A stretch of DNA of 64,000 nt from CAZYTM01 sp964649725 (lineage in GTDB: Bacteria; Desulfobacterota; Desulfuromonadia; Geobacterales; Geobacteraceae). Shown piece after piece: positions 32,899 through 42,452 of the stretch (positions are counted from its first letter, which is position 1; each line of letters begins with the position of its first letter). The translations under genes and the position numbers were made by a program. Below the pieces are notes generated by a model that ran no database searches, was not told the DNA's origin, and saw nothing but the letters and a program-made list of their open reading frames with translations. The stretch spans positions 18,483 to 82,482 of the forward strand of contig CAZYTM010000011.1 in the NCBI GenBank assembly GCA_964649725.1, written 5' to 3'.

Positions 32899-34560
32899 TC
32901 AGCGGTTGGTGATCAGCACCCGGCGCTTATTGCGGGCCAGTTCGCGGATCGGTGTCCTGGCAACCCCCCGCAACCGCTCCAGATCACCGGCACTGGCGAG
33001 GACCAAAGCCTTGCGCGGGCCGTCCCAGACTGCGGCAAAACGGGCCAGCGGCATGAACCAGGCCGATTGATCCCCCTGGCTGGCCCCGAACTCCAGTTCC
33101 CCCATGCCGTCGATTACTATCACCCGCCGCTTGGCATAGTAGGGGAGCGCCTGTTCATAACCGAAGACAGCTACCGCGTCGTCTGGCCCGGCCAGTTTTT
33201 CGACCATCAGACAGAGCGCCTTGGAGGACTTGCGCGCCTCCACCCCTTTGAGGATGATAGGCGGAGCAACGATGCTGATGGCAAAGGAGAAGAGGCAGAG
33301 GGTGACAAAGAGCGAGAGCGCTTCATCCCGTTTGCTCCAGATATAGACCAGCACCCCCTCGGCAAAAAAGAGACTCCCCATTATCCCCCCACCCAGCGGG
33401 GAGAACTCCTGGCGGGTGCTGAAGTAGGGGTAGACAGCGAGGGTTATCCCCCCCAGGCAGAGGATGATGGCCAGGATCGCCCCGGCCCACCGCAAAGGGA
33501 CCATCGTGCCGCCGAAACGGGCCGAGAAGGCCCTGCCGATAAGGATTGCCAGCGGCGGGAAGAGCGGCAGGATATATGGTACCAGCTTGGAGTTTGACTT
33601 GGAGAAGAAGACGAAGATGAATACCACCCAGATGGCGAGGAAGAGCGCCTCCCGCCCCTGCGGCGCGAGCCGGTTGCGCCAGGTACCGCGCAGTCCGAGC
33701 GGGATGAAGAAGGACCAGGGGAGCATGGTCCCCAGCAGTACCGGAGCGAAGAACCAGAACGGCTGATAGCGCTGGTGTACAGTAGAGGTGAAGCGCTGGA
33801 AATGTTCGCGGATAAAGAAGAAGTTGGGGAACTCCGGGTTGTGCAGGGAGACCAGGATGAACCAGGGGGCAGCCACCAGCAGGAAGAGGAGCAGTCCGGT
33901 GGCGATGCGCATCTCCTTGAGCAGCCGCCACTGCCGGCTTAGCAGGCAGAAGAGGAAGATGATGGCACCGGGGAAGACGATGCCGATCAGCCCTTTGGCC
34001 AGTACCGCCAGGGCGGCAAAGATATAGGCCAGATAGTAGTAGAGCCTCTTCTGCGGCGCATCATCCCGGGCCGCTATGATGAAACAGCCGAGCGCCAGGG
34101 TCAGACAGCAGGTGAGGGTCATGTCGGTGAGATTTATCCTCGCCTGGACCATGAAGCCGGTGCAGGTCCCGAGGATCAAAGCTGCCAGGAAGCCGGTGCG
34201 GCGGTCGAACAGGGTGCGGCCCAGATGATAGGTGAAGAGGACGCAGACCAGCCCGGCCAGGGTCCCGGGGAGCCGGGCGGCGAATTCGTTCTGGCCGAAC
34301 ATCGCCTGGCTGATAGCGTTCAGCCAGTAGTGCAGGACCGGTTTCTCGAAGTACTTGACATAGTTGAGCATCGGCGTGATGAAGTCGCCCCGTTCCAGCA
34401 TCTCCCGCGGGATCTCGGCGTAGCGCCCCTCGTCAGGTTCGAACAGGGGGAACCTGCCGAGGAATTGCAGGAAAGCGGTGCCGAAGATGATGAGCAGGAT
34501 GGTCAGGTCACTGGCAGCAGATCTGGAACGATCGATCAGATAGGCGAGCAGTCTTTGCAC
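32899..34560 (-). CDS. arnT: Undecaprenyl-phosphate-alpha-L-Ara4N transferase (lipid A)
   Basis: GT39/ArnT-type membrane enzyme that transfers L-Ara4N from its lipid carrier to lipid A phosphate on the periplasmic face, lowering negative charge and giving resistance to cationic peptides. About 553 residues with a dozen membrane segments. The periplasmic first-loop motif FEPDEGRYAEIPREM, including the essential acidic pair, and the sequence EKPVLHYWLNAISQAMFG are characteristic. GTG at 34560 has GAGGAGAG at correct spacing, and this start avoids the overlap with the upstream acyltransferase gene that a more upstream ATG would give. Assignment rests on the arn context as well as the motifs. Confidence 0.9.
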   Translation of the reverse strand: MQRLLAYLIDRSRSAASDLTILLIIFGTAFLQFLGRFPLFEPDEGRYAEIPREMLERGDFITPMLNYVKYFEKPVLHYWLNAISQAMFGQNEFAARLPGTLAGLVCVLFTYHLGRTLFDRRTGFLAALILGTCTGFMVQARINLTDMTLTCCLTLALGCFIIAARDDAPQKRLYYYLAYIFAALAVLAKGLIGIVFPGAIIFLFCLLSRQWRLLKEMRIATGLLLFLLVAAPWFILVSLHNPEFPNFFFIREHFQRFTSTVHQRYQPFWFFAPVLLGTMLPWSFFIPLGLRGTWRNRLAPQGREALFLAIWVVFIFVFFSKSNSKLVPYILPLFPPLAILIGRAFSARFGGTMVPLRWAGAILAIILCLGGITLAVYPYFSTRQEFSPLGGGIMGSLFFAEGVLVYIWSKRDEALSLFVTLCLFSFAISIVAPPIILKGVEARKSSKALCLMVEKLAGPDDAVAVFGYEQALPYYAKRRVIVIDGMGELEFGASQGDQSAWFMPLARFAAVWDGPRKALVLASAGDLERLRGVARTPIRELARNKRRVLITNR

Positions 34561-34595
34561 GGTAATTCTCTCCTCAAATTGCGCTGAAGGTCTTG

Positions 34596-35498
34596 TCAGG
34601 TCCTTTTCCAGCGGTTGTAGAGCCAGTTCCACTGGTCCGGATAATGGATGATGTAATCGTCTATATAGCTGTTCAGCCGGCAGGTGTCCCGGTAGAGCCG
34701 TTCTTCAGCACTCCCCTCGGTGGAGAGGGGGAGTTCCGGGTGGATGGTGACGATATGCCGGTCACCCTCGCGCCTGATGAAGATCGGTACCAGTGCCGCG
34801 CCGGTCTTCATCGCCAGTTTGACCGGCAGCTTGGTGGTCCAGGCGGGCCGGCCGAGGAAATCGCACTTCAGCCCGTTGGCCGCATCGGTCGCCTGGTCGA
34901 CCAGCAGGCCGACATTACGGTTCTTCTTGAAAGCCTCCAGCAGCTCGCGGCTGGCCCGGTCACGATAGATGACACTGTTGCCGAAGCGGCAACGCATCTT
35001 CTCCAGGATCCTGTTGACATAGAGCTTGTCCATCTGCCGGCCGACCACGGCGACCGGGTCATAACGGGCGCCGAAAGAGAGCGCCAGCAGTTCCCAGTTG
35101 CCGCTGTGGGCGGTGATGAACATCAGCCCCTTGCCCCGCTCCTTGGCCGCAAAATAGTTCTCCAGCCCGACGAACTGCACATTTGCCAGCAGTTCCTGGT
35201 CCCGGTTGTGATACATCCTGCTCAACTCCGAGAGGAGCTGGCCGATATTGATGAAAACCTGCCGGGCCAGCTGCTCCGGCGTGTCGAAGCGCTGGCCCGG
35301 GTCAGCATGGCTGCGGAGAAAGGGGAGCGCAGATTTGATACTGTTTATGGCAAGTCGCCGCCATTTCCCCAGCAGCAGATAGAGTAATGCTCCCAATCTG
35401 CAGCCAAGGGTGTCGGCCAGCCGCCGGGGGAGGAGCATGAAGGGTATGGTGAGAGCCATGATGAGGGATATGCCGATCAACCAGCGGAGATTCTTCAT
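34596..35498 (-). CDS. Lipid A late acyltransferase (LpxL/HtrB family)
   Basis: Membrane-associated acyltransferase adding a secondary acyl chain to lipid A. A hydrophobic N-terminal anchor (about residues 8-24) is followed by the family's catalytic HxxxxE box as THSGNWELLA, then FLGRPAWTT and a conserved RREGDRH segment. 300 residues is normal. The start codon overlaps the stop of the U32 gene upstream, and arnT follows 35 bases downstream, so lipid A acylation and L-Ara4N addition are probably coexpressed. Acyl specificity cannot be read off. Confidence 0.9.
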   Translation of the reverse strand: MKNLRWLIGISLIMALTIPFMLLPRRLADTLGCRLGALLYLLLGKWRRLAINSIKSALPFLRSHADPGQRFDTPEQLARQVFINIGQLLSELSRMYHNRDQELLANVQFVGLENYFAAKERGKGLMFITAHSGNWELLALSFGARYDPVAVVGRQMDKLYVNRILEKMRCRFGNSVIYRDRASRELLEAFKKNRNVGLLVDQATDAANGLKCDFLGRPAWTTKLPVKLAMKTGAALVPIFIRREGDRHIVTIHPELPLSTEGSAEERLYRDTCRLNSYIDDYIIHYPDQWNWLYNRWKRT

Positions 35499-36727
35499 GA
35501 CGGGTTGCTTCTCCGGAGCAGGTCATAACGGGCAGCAGCAGCCGGGAGGCGGATGGTTATCCGCTGGTTCGGATGGGCCTCCTGCAGGCTCGCCCCGCCA
35601 CACCCTTGCGCCGCTGGCAGCAGTTGCATCGACTCGACCCGGAAGGGGTCGGTCCGCATCTGCGGGCCGATGCACTCCAGCTCCTCATCGACCCGGAGCC
35701 GGTTACGGACGCCGACTGTCGCGATCCCGTCGGCAGCTACCGCCTCGACAACGCCGACAATGTCATGGCTGCGCTGGTAGCGGGAGTGGAATTCCCGGTC
35801 CAGATCTCTGGGGGCGCCCAGAAAAAAGCCGGTGGTATAGCCACGATGGCTGATCTTCCCCAGTTCATCGAGCCACTCCGGCTGCAGCTTATAGTTGTCC
35901 GGATCGGCAAAGTAGCGGTCAAGGGCGGCCCGGTAGACCCTGACCACACTCGCTACATAGTGTATCCCCTTCATCCGCCCCTCTATCTTCAGGGCGTTGA
36001 CCCCGCTCTGCACCAGTGCCGGCAGGTGTTCGATGAGGCAGAGGTCCTTGGAGTTGAAGATAAAGGTGCCGCTGGCATCCTCCACCACCGGGAAATACTC
36101 GCCCGGTCTGGTCTCTTCCATCAGGGCGTAGCTCCAGCGGCAGGGGTGGGCGCAGTCGCCGCGGTTGGCCGAACGGCCTGACATGACGCTGGAGATAAGG
36201 CAGCGGCCTGAGTAGGAGATACACATGGCGCCATGGACAAAGGTCTCCAGCTCTACCTCGACCTGGCGGCGGACTTCGCCGAGGTCGACCAGTGTAAGCT
36301 CCCGGGCCATGTTGATCCGGCTGATCCCCTGCTCCTGCCAGAAACGGGCGCTCCGCCAGGTAGTGGTGTTGGCCTGGGTGGAGAGGTGGATCTGCCGCTC
36401 CGGGGATATTTCCCGGATCATGGCGATCACCCCAGGGTCAGCGGCGATATAGGCGTCCAGAGGGATGGGGCGGAGTTCCTCCAGGTAATCGGCCAGAGCT
36501 GGGAGTTCGTCGTTGCGTGGATAGGCGTTGATGGTCAGGTAGACCTTGACCCCGTGCCGGTGCGCGTAGTCGCTGGCGACTGCCAGTTCGTCGATGCTGA
36601 AATTGCCCGCCTGCTGGCGCAGACCGTACCCCTTGCCCCCCAGGTAAACGGCATCGGCGCCATAATGGATCGCCAGCTGAAGTTTTTCCATATTGCCGGC
36701 TGGTGCCAGCAGTTCAGGTTTCTGCAT
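35495..36727 (-). CDS. U32 family peptidase/RNA-modifying protein (YegQ/TrhP-like)
   Basis: U32 proteins once called peptidases; characterised members such as TrhP (YegQ) and RlhA act in RNA hydroxylation, and UbiU/UbiV in anaerobic ubiquinone synthesis. 410 residues. The family signature ETFVHGAMCISYSGRC is present, as are GRSANRGDCAHPCRW (Cys that may bind an Fe-S cluster) and a C-terminal beta-barrel-like domain. First gene of the arn/lipid A operon, overlapping the acyltransferase start by 4 bases. The link to lipid A is positional only. Which of the known subfunctions applies is not certain. Confidence 0.9.
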   Translation of the reverse strand: MQKPELLAPAGNMEKLQLAIHYGADAVYLGGKGYGLRQQAGNFSIDELAVASDYAHRHGVKVYLTINAYPRNDELPALADYLEELRPIPLDAYIAADPGVIAMIREISPERQIHLSTQANTTTWRSARFWQEQGISRINMARELTLVDLGEVRRQVEVELETFVHGAMCISYSGRCLISSVMSGRSANRGDCAHPCRWSYALMEETRPGEYFPVVEDASGTFIFNSKDLCLIEHLPALVQSGVNALKIEGRMKGIHYVASVVRVYRAALDRYFADPDNYKLQPEWLDELGKISHRGYTTGFFLGAPRDLDREFHSRYQRSHDIVGVVEAVAADGIATVGVRNRLRVDEELECIGPQMRTDPFRVESMQLLPAAQGCGGASLQEAHPNQRITIRLPAAAARYDLLRRSNPS

Positions 36728-36859
36728 AATCTTCTATATCCTGCCGTGAATGAGCCCTGAGCCTGGCCAGGCAGACAGTCGACCCTGATTTATCCTCTTG
36801 CTGGCCGAATGGTAGCATATTCAGCAGAGGAATAAAACCCCTAAGCGGCTGCTTTGTTC

Positions 36860-36889
36860 TTGACAAAATATGCGAATTGGCTTTAATTA
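36860..36889 (+). promoter_or_regulatory. Sigma-70-type promoter for cpoB
   Basis: TTGACA with 18 bases to TAATTA, 35 bases ahead of the cpoB start. This is a near-consensus -35 with a fair -10. Confidence 0.6.
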
Positions 36890-36923
36890 TGGTTAATTTA
36901 ACCCATTCAGGGAAGGAGGGCCG

Positions 36924-37655
36924 ATGCGTTTCACTACCTGGTTATTGATTGGCGGTACCAGCCTGACATTGGTTGGCTGCAGTGAAAACGATATTATCGT
37001 CAAGAAGCAGATGGAGATGGAGGCACGTCTGGAACAGCTGGTCCAGGGGAGTGCTGCCACCAATGCCCGCCTGGCGGATATAAGCAATGAACTGAAAGAG
37101 CTGCAGGGGAAGATGAAGGGAGCTTCTGCTGATCTGGAAGAATTGAAGACCGGCTACCGGGAGCAGAAAAGCTCTCTGGAGACGGCTGTGCTGAAGATCG
37201 ACAAGGTTGCCAGCGAGGTGCCGGCGCCGCCAACGCCGAAGATAGAGGTGGTCAATCGGGAATCTGCTCCAAACGATAAGGAGGCGGCACCCCAGGATGC
37301 CTATATGCAGGCATTCGGCATCTTCAGCGCCAACAGGTTCACCGAGGCGATTGCTGCATTTACGGCATTTATTAAGGCTTATCCGGACCATGAATATGCT
37401 GCCAATGCCCAGTACTGGATTGGCGAGAGCTACTATACCCAGAAGGATTACAACAGGTCGCTGGAGGCATTCAGCAAGGTGCTCTCTGCCTATCCGAAAG
37501 CAAAGAAGACTCCTGATGCCATGCTTAAGGTCGGTTTTTCCTATATCAGCCTCAATGACCAGGCCAAGGCCAAAACGGTACTGCAGGCACTGATCGACAA
37601 GTATCCCAAGAGTTCGGCAGCGGCCAAGGCGCGGGAGCGGTTGGGTCGCCATTAA
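36924..37655 (+). CDS. cpoB: Cell division coordinator CpoB (YbgF) of the Tol-Pal system
   Basis: Periplasmic TPR protein that coordinates outer-membrane constriction with peptidoglycan synthesis at division. Order: lipobox-like LVGCS around C19 (so probably a lipoprotein), coiled coil at about 28-95, Pro-rich linker, then three TPR repeats (YMQAFGIFSANRFTEAIAAF, NAQYWIGESYYTQKDYNRSL, PDAMLKVGFSYISLNDQAKA). 243 residues is normal. The tol-pal genes usually upstream are not here. A LysM-domain gene follows 18 bases after, in the same transcript. Confidence 0.92.
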   Translation: MRFTTWLLIGGTSLTLVGCSENDIIVKKQMEMEARLEQLVQGSAATNARLADISNELKELQGKMKGASADLEELKTGYREQKSSLETAVLKIDKVASEVPAPPTPKIEVVNRESAPNDKEAAPQDAYMQAFGIFSANRFTEAIAAFTAFIKAYPDHEYAANAQYWIGESYYTQKDYNRSLEAFSKVLSAYPKAKKTPDAMLKVGFSYISLNDQAKAKTVLQALIDKYPKSSAAAKARERLGRH

Positions 37656-37673
37656 CAACCTTGCGAGGTGAGT

Positions 37674-38708
37674 ATGAACAGGATTTACTCCGCAGCACTT
37701 CTGCTTCTGCTGGCTTTCCCACTTGCCGGTACGGTTTATGCCCAGGAAGAGGAGCCGACCATCTATGTCATTCAGAAAGGGGATACCCTCTGGGGTCTCT
37801 CCGAGCAGTTTTTGAAAAACCCCAATTACTGGCCCAATCTCTGGTCGCTCAATCCTGACATCGGCAATCCACATGTCATTGCTCCGGGGCAGAAGGTAAG
37901 AATCTTTGCCGACCGGATCGAGTTTGTCGATGGTGGTGCTGACAAGGCTGCCCCGGCAGAGGTTGTCGAGGAAAAGTCGGCACAGACGGCCAAGAAGGCT
38001 GCCCCGGAAACGGTTCAGGTCAAGGAAAAGAGTTTCATGGTGAGCGGCAGTGTCGGCTTTCTGCTGGAGAAAGAACAGCTCCCGACCGGTTATATTGTCT
38101 CAACCCATCAGGGGCGGCAGATTGTCGGCGTTGACGACATAGTCTATACCGATTTCGGCAGTCTGCATGGTGCCAAAGTCGGCACCCGGTTTTCCATTTT
38201 CAAGAAGCTAGGTGCTGTCAGTCATCCGATAAACAACGTCATCCTTGGCTACCGCGTGGTGCCGCTCGGCGCTCTCCAGCTGGCCGACGTGGAAGAGAAC
38301 AATTCCAAGGCGCTCATCACCAAATCCTATCAGGAGATCAGTACCGGTGCCTTTCTGATACCGTATCGCGAACGCCGCCGGGATGTCGTGCTCAAGGCTG
38401 CCAATATCGATTTGACCGGTTATATCGTCGAGACCGAGACTGGCAAGAATGCCATCTCTATCGGTGATGTGGCGTTTCTCGACCTTGGCCGCTCCCATGG
38501 GTTGGCAGTCGGAAACATGCTTTATGTAGTCCGTGACGTAGTCCCTGACTCAAAGGTGGTCTTCGACAATCTCAAGCTGCCGCCTGAGGTGATAGGGGCG
38601 CTGGTGGTCGTCGATATCGGTGATAATACCTCTACCGTGCTGGTGGTAAAATGTATCGACACAATTTATCGTGGCGACCGGGTAGAGATACGCAAAAATG
38701 TAAAATAG
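37674..38708 (+). CDS. LysM-domain exported protein
   Basis: 344 residues. Signal peptide (RIYSAALLLLLAFPLAGTVYA), then one LysM domain (YVIQKGDTLWGLSEQFLKNP to PGQKVRIF) that binds peptidoglycan, a Lys/Ala linker, and a C-terminal domain of about 230 residues with repeated strand-rich segments (for example GAKVGTRFSIFKKLG and GLAVGNMLYVVRDV, which resemble each other). The C-terminal region is of the kind seen in Geobacter-type LysM proteins. ATG at 37674 with GAGGTG before it. Probably in one operon with cpoB and ended by a terminator. Confidence 0.86.
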   Translation: MNRIYSAALLLLLAFPLAGTVYAQEEEPTIYVIQKGDTLWGLSEQFLKNPNYWPNLWSLNPDIGNPHVIAPGQKVRIFADRIEFVDGGADKAAPAEVVEEKSAQTAKKAAPETVQVKEKSFMVSGSVGFLLEKEQLPTGYIVSTHQGRQIVGVDDIVYTDFGSLHGAKVGTRFSIFKKLGAVSHPINNVILGYRVVPLGALQLADVEENNSKALITKSYQEISTGAFLIPYRERRRDVVLKAANIDLTGYIVETETGKNAISIGDVAFLDLGRSHGLAVGNMLYVVRDVVPDSKVVFDNLKLPPEVIGALVVVDIGDNTSTVLVVKCIDTIYRGDRVEIRKNVK

Positions 38709-38725
38709 GATGTCCGGATGAACAA

Positions 38726-38756
38726 GGGGCCGACCGCCGGGTCGGTCCTTTTTTTT
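38726..38756 (+). terminator. Terminator after the LysM gene
   Basis: GGCCGACC pairs with GGTCGGTC (one G-U) around GCCG and is followed by eight T. The dprA start follows 20 bases later. Confidence 0.88.
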
Positions 38757-38775
38757 GTCCAGGGATGGGCGCAGC

Positions 38776-39855
38776 ATGGAATGTATCGAATGGATTGCCC
38801 TTAAATCGGTCCCTTTAGTCGGCAACGTGGTCTTTCGCCGCCTGCTGGAGCATTTCGACTCCCCCGCGGCAGTCTTGCGGGCTTCGGCCGCTGAATTGAG
38901 CCGGCTCCCCGGAATCGGGCCGGCTGTGGCAGATTCCATCGCAAAGCACGATTTTCGTCATGAAGCAGAGCTGGAGTGCCGGAAAGTGACCCAGGCCGGT
39001 GTCAGGATTGTCACCTGCCTCGACGAGAACTACCCGCAGTCGCTCCGGGAGATCCACGATTACCCCCCCTACCTCTATCTGCAGGGAGATATTACTACTC
39101 TCGAACCGGCCCTGGCGGTGGTAGGATCACGGCGCGCCTCCAGCTACGGTCTGGTCACCACCGAAAGGCTGGCCGGTGAGTTGGCCGCGGCCGGGATCAC
39201 CATTGTCTCAGGTATGGCTCGCGGCATAGATACAGCAGCCCACCGGGCAGCGCTTAAAGCTGGCGGGAAGAGCGTCGGGGTGCTGGGGAGCGGTATCGAT
39301 GTTGTCTATCCACCGGAAAACCGCCGGCTTTTTGCTGAAATGGCGGCGCAGGGGGGGCTTATCTCCGAGTTTCCGCTGGGGACACTGCCGCTGCCGGAGA
39401 ATTTCCCCCGGCGCAACCGCCTTATCAGCGGCCTCTGCCGTGGCGTACTGGTGGTGGAGGCCGCCGAGCAGAGCGGTTCCCTTATTACGGCACAATGTGC
39501 CCTGGAACAGGGTCGAGAGGTCTTTGCCGTGCCAGGTAACATCAGCTTCAGCTCCAGTCGCGGGACGAACCGGCTGATCAAGCAGGGGGCAAAGCTGGTG
39601 GAAGAGGTGGCAGACATTCTGGAGGAGCTCCCCTCTTTTGCCAGACCGGCCATGAAGCGCCGCTCTCCCCCTCAGCTGTTCCTGGATGAGCAGGAGGAGA
39701 TGCTCTGCTCTCTCCTGGCGACCGGGGCGCTGCAGATCGATGAGATCATCACAAAAAGCGCATTGACAGTGGGGGATGTTTCCGCTATTTTACTCCGTCT
39801 GGAATTGAAGGGTATAGTGACACAGTTACCGGGCAAATATTTCTCTCTTGCCTGA
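38776..39855 (+). CDS. dprA: DNA processing protein DprA
   Basis: Binds incoming single-stranded DNA and loads RecA during transformation; conserved also in bacteria not known to be competent. An N-terminal SAM/HhH-like region (SRLPGIGPAVADSI) leads to the Rossmann-like DNA_processg_A domain: GSRRAS, VSGMARGIDTAAH, GSGIDVVYPPENR, EFPLGT and NFPRRNRLISGL. A C-terminal winged helix (residues about 300-355) resembles the DML1 region. 359 residues. The ATG at 38776 is preferred; an upstream TTG would start inside the terminator. Confidence 0.95.
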   Translation: MECIEWIALKSVPLVGNVVFRRLLEHFDSPAAVLRASAAELSRLPGIGPAVADSIAKHDFRHEAELECRKVTQAGVRIVTCLDENYPQSLREIHDYPPYLYLQGDITTLEPALAVVGSRRASSYGLVTTERLAGELAAAGITIVSGMARGIDTAAHRAALKAGGKSVGVLGSGIDVVYPPENRRLFAEMAAQGGLISEFPLGTLPLPENFPRRNRLISGLCRGVLVVEAAEQSGSLITAQCALEQGREVFAVPGNISFSSSRGTNRLIKQGAKLVEEVADILEELPSFARPAMKRRSPPQLFLDEQEEMLCSLLATGALQIDEIITKSALTVGDVSAILLRLELKGIVTQLPGKYFSLA

Positions 39856-39969
39856 ATCAGCTGGATTTCCCAGGCTGATGTCATATAATGATGTTAGTGC
39901 TGCATGTCGTATGCAAGCTTGTCGCAGGAGTGCCGAACCAATAAATACTCATTTGAGGACCATTCAGAT

Positions 39970-42264
39970 ATGTCTCAACATCTAGTTATCGTCGAATCTC
40001 CGGCCAAGGCCAAAACCATCGAGAAATTCCTCGGCAAGGATTACAAGGTGCTTGCCTCCTTCGGCCATGTCCGGGCTCTGCCGAGCAAACAGGGGTCAGT
40101 CGATATCGGCAATGACTTCGAGCCGAAATATGCCGTGCTGCCGGAGAGCAAACGGCACATAGATGCCATCAAGAAGCTGCTCAAGGAGTCCGACAGCCTG
40201 CTGCTGGCAACTGACCCCGACCGTGAGGGGGAGGCGATCGCCTGGCATCTTCTGGCGGCGCTTGGTCTGGACAAGAAGAAGAGCGACAAGGTGATCCGTC
40301 GGGTAGTCTTTCATGAGATTACCAAGAATGCCATAGTCGAGGCGGTAGAGAACCCGCGCGACATCTCCCTGGAACTGGTCGATGCCCAGCAGGCTCGTTC
40401 GGTGCTCGACTATCTGGTCGGTTTCAATCTCTCCCCGTTCCTCTGGAAGAAGATCCGTTACGGCCTGTCGGCCGGCCGGGTCCAGTCGGTGGCGTTGCGG
40501 CTCATCTGTGAACGGGAAAAGGAGATCCAGGCATTCAAGGAGCAGGAATACTGGACCATTGCCGCCCAGCTGGCTACTGCCGGAGAGCAGGGGCTGACCG
40601 CCAGCCTCTATCAGGTAGGGGGGAAGAAACTCGGCAAGTTCGACATCCCTGACCAGGGTGCTGCTGATGCCATCATTGCCGATCTGCAGCAATGTACCAG
40701 GAGCAAGAGCAGCGGTTACCGGGTTGACAAGATCAGCAGAAGCGAGCGGAAGCGGACCCCGGCCCCCCCCTTCACCACCTCGACGTTGCAGCAGGAAGCG
40801 GCCCGCAAGCTCGGCTATTCCGCCAAGAAGACCATGTCCACGGCGCAGAAACTGTACGAAGGGATCGATATCGGCGAAGGTGCGGTCGGTCTGATCACCT
40901 ACATGCGTACCGACAGCGTGGCGCTCTCCCAGCAGGCGCTGACCGAGGCGCGTCAGGTGGTCACCTCTCTCTATGGCAAGGAGTATGCCCTGGCCAAACC
41001 GCGGTTCTTCAAGAACAAGGCGAAAAATGCCCAGGAGGCCCATGAGGCGATCCGGCCGACCACCATTGCCAAGACCCCGGTCGAGATCAAGAAATACCTG
41101 ACCCCTGACCAGTTCAAACTCTATGAATTGATCTGGAAACGGGCGGTCGCTTCGCAGATGGCCGAGGCGCTCCTGGACCAGACCTCGGTGGAGATCGCCG
41201 CCGGGGAGAAATACCGTTTCCGCGCTGCCGGGACAGTGATCCGTTTCCCCGGCTTTATGAAGCTCTATATCGAAGGGGTCGATGACGAAGGTGAAGAGAA
41301 GGAGGGGGTATTGCCGCCGCTGAACGAAGGTGAGGCGCTGGCGCTGCAGAAACTGCTCCCTGAGCAGCACTTCACCCAGCCGCCGCCACGCTATTCAGAG
41401 GCATCCCTGGTCAAGACCCTGGAAGAGTACGGTATCGGCAGACCTTCCACCTATGCCAGCATCATGAACACCCTGATCGAGCGGAAATACGCCCACCTGG
41501 AGAAGAAACGCTTCATCCCCGAAGATGTGGGTATGGTGGTAAGCGACCTGCTGGTCGGGCACTTCACCAAGTATGTCGATTACAACTTTACCGCTTTTCT
41601 GGAAGAGGAGCTGGACCAGGTCTCCCGTGGCGAAAAGCAGTGGAAACCTTTACTGCGGGAATTCTGGGGGCCGTTCCAGGATCTCCTCAAGCAGAAGGAG
41701 GGTGAGGTCAACAAGTCCGACCTGACCACCGAGGCGACCGACGAGCTCTGCCCTGACTGCAGCAAGCCGCTGGTGGTGAAGTTAGGCAAGTTCGGCAAGT
41801 TCTACGCCTGTTCCGGCTACCCGGAGTGCAAATTTATCCGCAAGCTGGAAAAGGAGGCAGCAGCAGTAAGCGAGCCGGTCCTCTCCGAGGAGAAGTGCGA
41901 CAAGTGCGGCAGCCAGATGCTGATCAAGGATGGCCGCTACGGCAAATACCTGGCCTGTTCCGGCTATCCCGGCTGCAAGAATATCCAGCCGCTGGTGAAG
42001 CCGAAGGGGACCGGGGTGGTCTGTCCCGACTGCAAGGAGGGGGAACTGACCGAGAAGAAGTCCCGTTACGGCAAGATGTTCTACTCCTGTAACCGTTACC
42101 CCCAGTGCAAATTCGCCCTCTGGGACCCGCCGGTGGAGAAGCCGTGCCCGAAATGCGGTTTCCCGCTGCTGGTGAAGAAGGTCTACAAACGCGAAGGGGC
42201 GTTTCTCAAATGCCCGAATCAGGCGCAGGAGTGCGATTACAAAGATGGTGGGAAGCAGAAGTAG
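39970..42264 (+). CDS. topA: DNA topoisomerase I
   Basis: Type IA topoisomerase that relaxes negative supercoils. TOPRIM domain at the start (VIVESPAKAKTIEKFL, DPDREGEAIAWH with the metal-binding acidic residues), catalytic Tyr in GLITYMRTDS, and central clamp motifs (GRPSTYASIM). The C-terminus has four zinc ribbons: CPDC...CSGYPEC, CDKC...CSGYPGC, CPDC...CNRYPQC and CPKC...CPNQAQEC. 764 residues from the ATG at 39970, which follows GAGGA; an in-frame start 66 bases earlier lacks a ribosome site. It follows dprA by 114 bases. Confidence 0.97.
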   Translation: MSQHLVIVESPAKAKTIEKFLGKDYKVLASFGHVRALPSKQGSVDIGNDFEPKYAVLPESKRHIDAIKKLLKESDSLLLATDPDREGEAIAWHLLAALGLDKKKSDKVIRRVVFHEITKNAIVEAVENPRDISLELVDAQQARSVLDYLVGFNLSPFLWKKIRYGLSAGRVQSVALRLICEREKEIQAFKEQEYWTIAAQLATAGEQGLTASLYQVGGKKLGKFDIPDQGAADAIIADLQQCTRSKSSGYRVDKISRSERKRTPAPPFTTSTLQQEAARKLGYSAKKTMSTAQKLYEGIDIGEGAVGLITYMRTDSVALSQQALTEARQVVTSLYGKEYALAKPRFFKNKAKNAQEAHEAIRPTTIAKTPVEIKKYLTPDQFKLYELIWKRAVASQMAEALLDQTSVEIAAGEKYRFRAAGTVIRFPGFMKLYIEGVDDEGEEKEGVLPPLNEGEALALQKLLPEQHFTQPPPRYSEASLVKTLEEYGIGRPSTYASIMNTLIERKYAHLEKKRFIPEDVGMVVSDLLVGHFTKYVDYNFTAFLEEELDQVSRGEKQWKPLLREFWGPFQDLLKQKEGEVNKSDLTTEATDELCPDCSKPLVVKLGKFGKFYACSGYPECKFIRKLEKEAAAVSEPVLSEEKCDKCGSQMLIKDGRYGKYLACSGYPGCKNIQPLVKPKGTGVVCPDCKEGELTEKKSRYGKMFYSCNRYPQCKFALWDPPVEKPCPKCGFPLLVKKVYKREGAFLKCPNQAQECDYKDGGKQK

Positions 42265-42293
42265 CTCTTGTGTGCCGATAATGACAGCCAAGC

Positions 42294-42325
42294 AAAAGGC
42301 GCGGGATTTCTCCCGCGCCTTTTTT
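42294..42325 (+). terminator. Terminator after topA
   Basis: AAAAGGCGCGGGA and TCCCGCGCCTTTTTT form a perfect stem with a 4-base loop; 30 bases after the topA stop. Confidence 0.93.
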
Positions 42326-42354
42326 GTTGCATGGACTGCACCGAATAACCGGTG

Positions 42355-42383
42355 TTGACAATATCCTGAGGGCTATGTATTAA
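42355..42383 (+). promoter_or_regulatory. Consensus-like sigma-70 promoter for the leader/four-helix gene
   Basis: TTGACA, 17-base spacer, TATTAA. Transcription would start near 42390, about 185 bases before the four-helix-bundle gene, and run first into the terminator-like hairpin at 42453. Confidence 0.75.
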
Positions 42384-42452
42384 TCTGTTGTAATTTTACA
42401 GAATAAACGATGGGGGGCTGGATGCCTGGCGTCGGCGGGAATATCAATGAAG

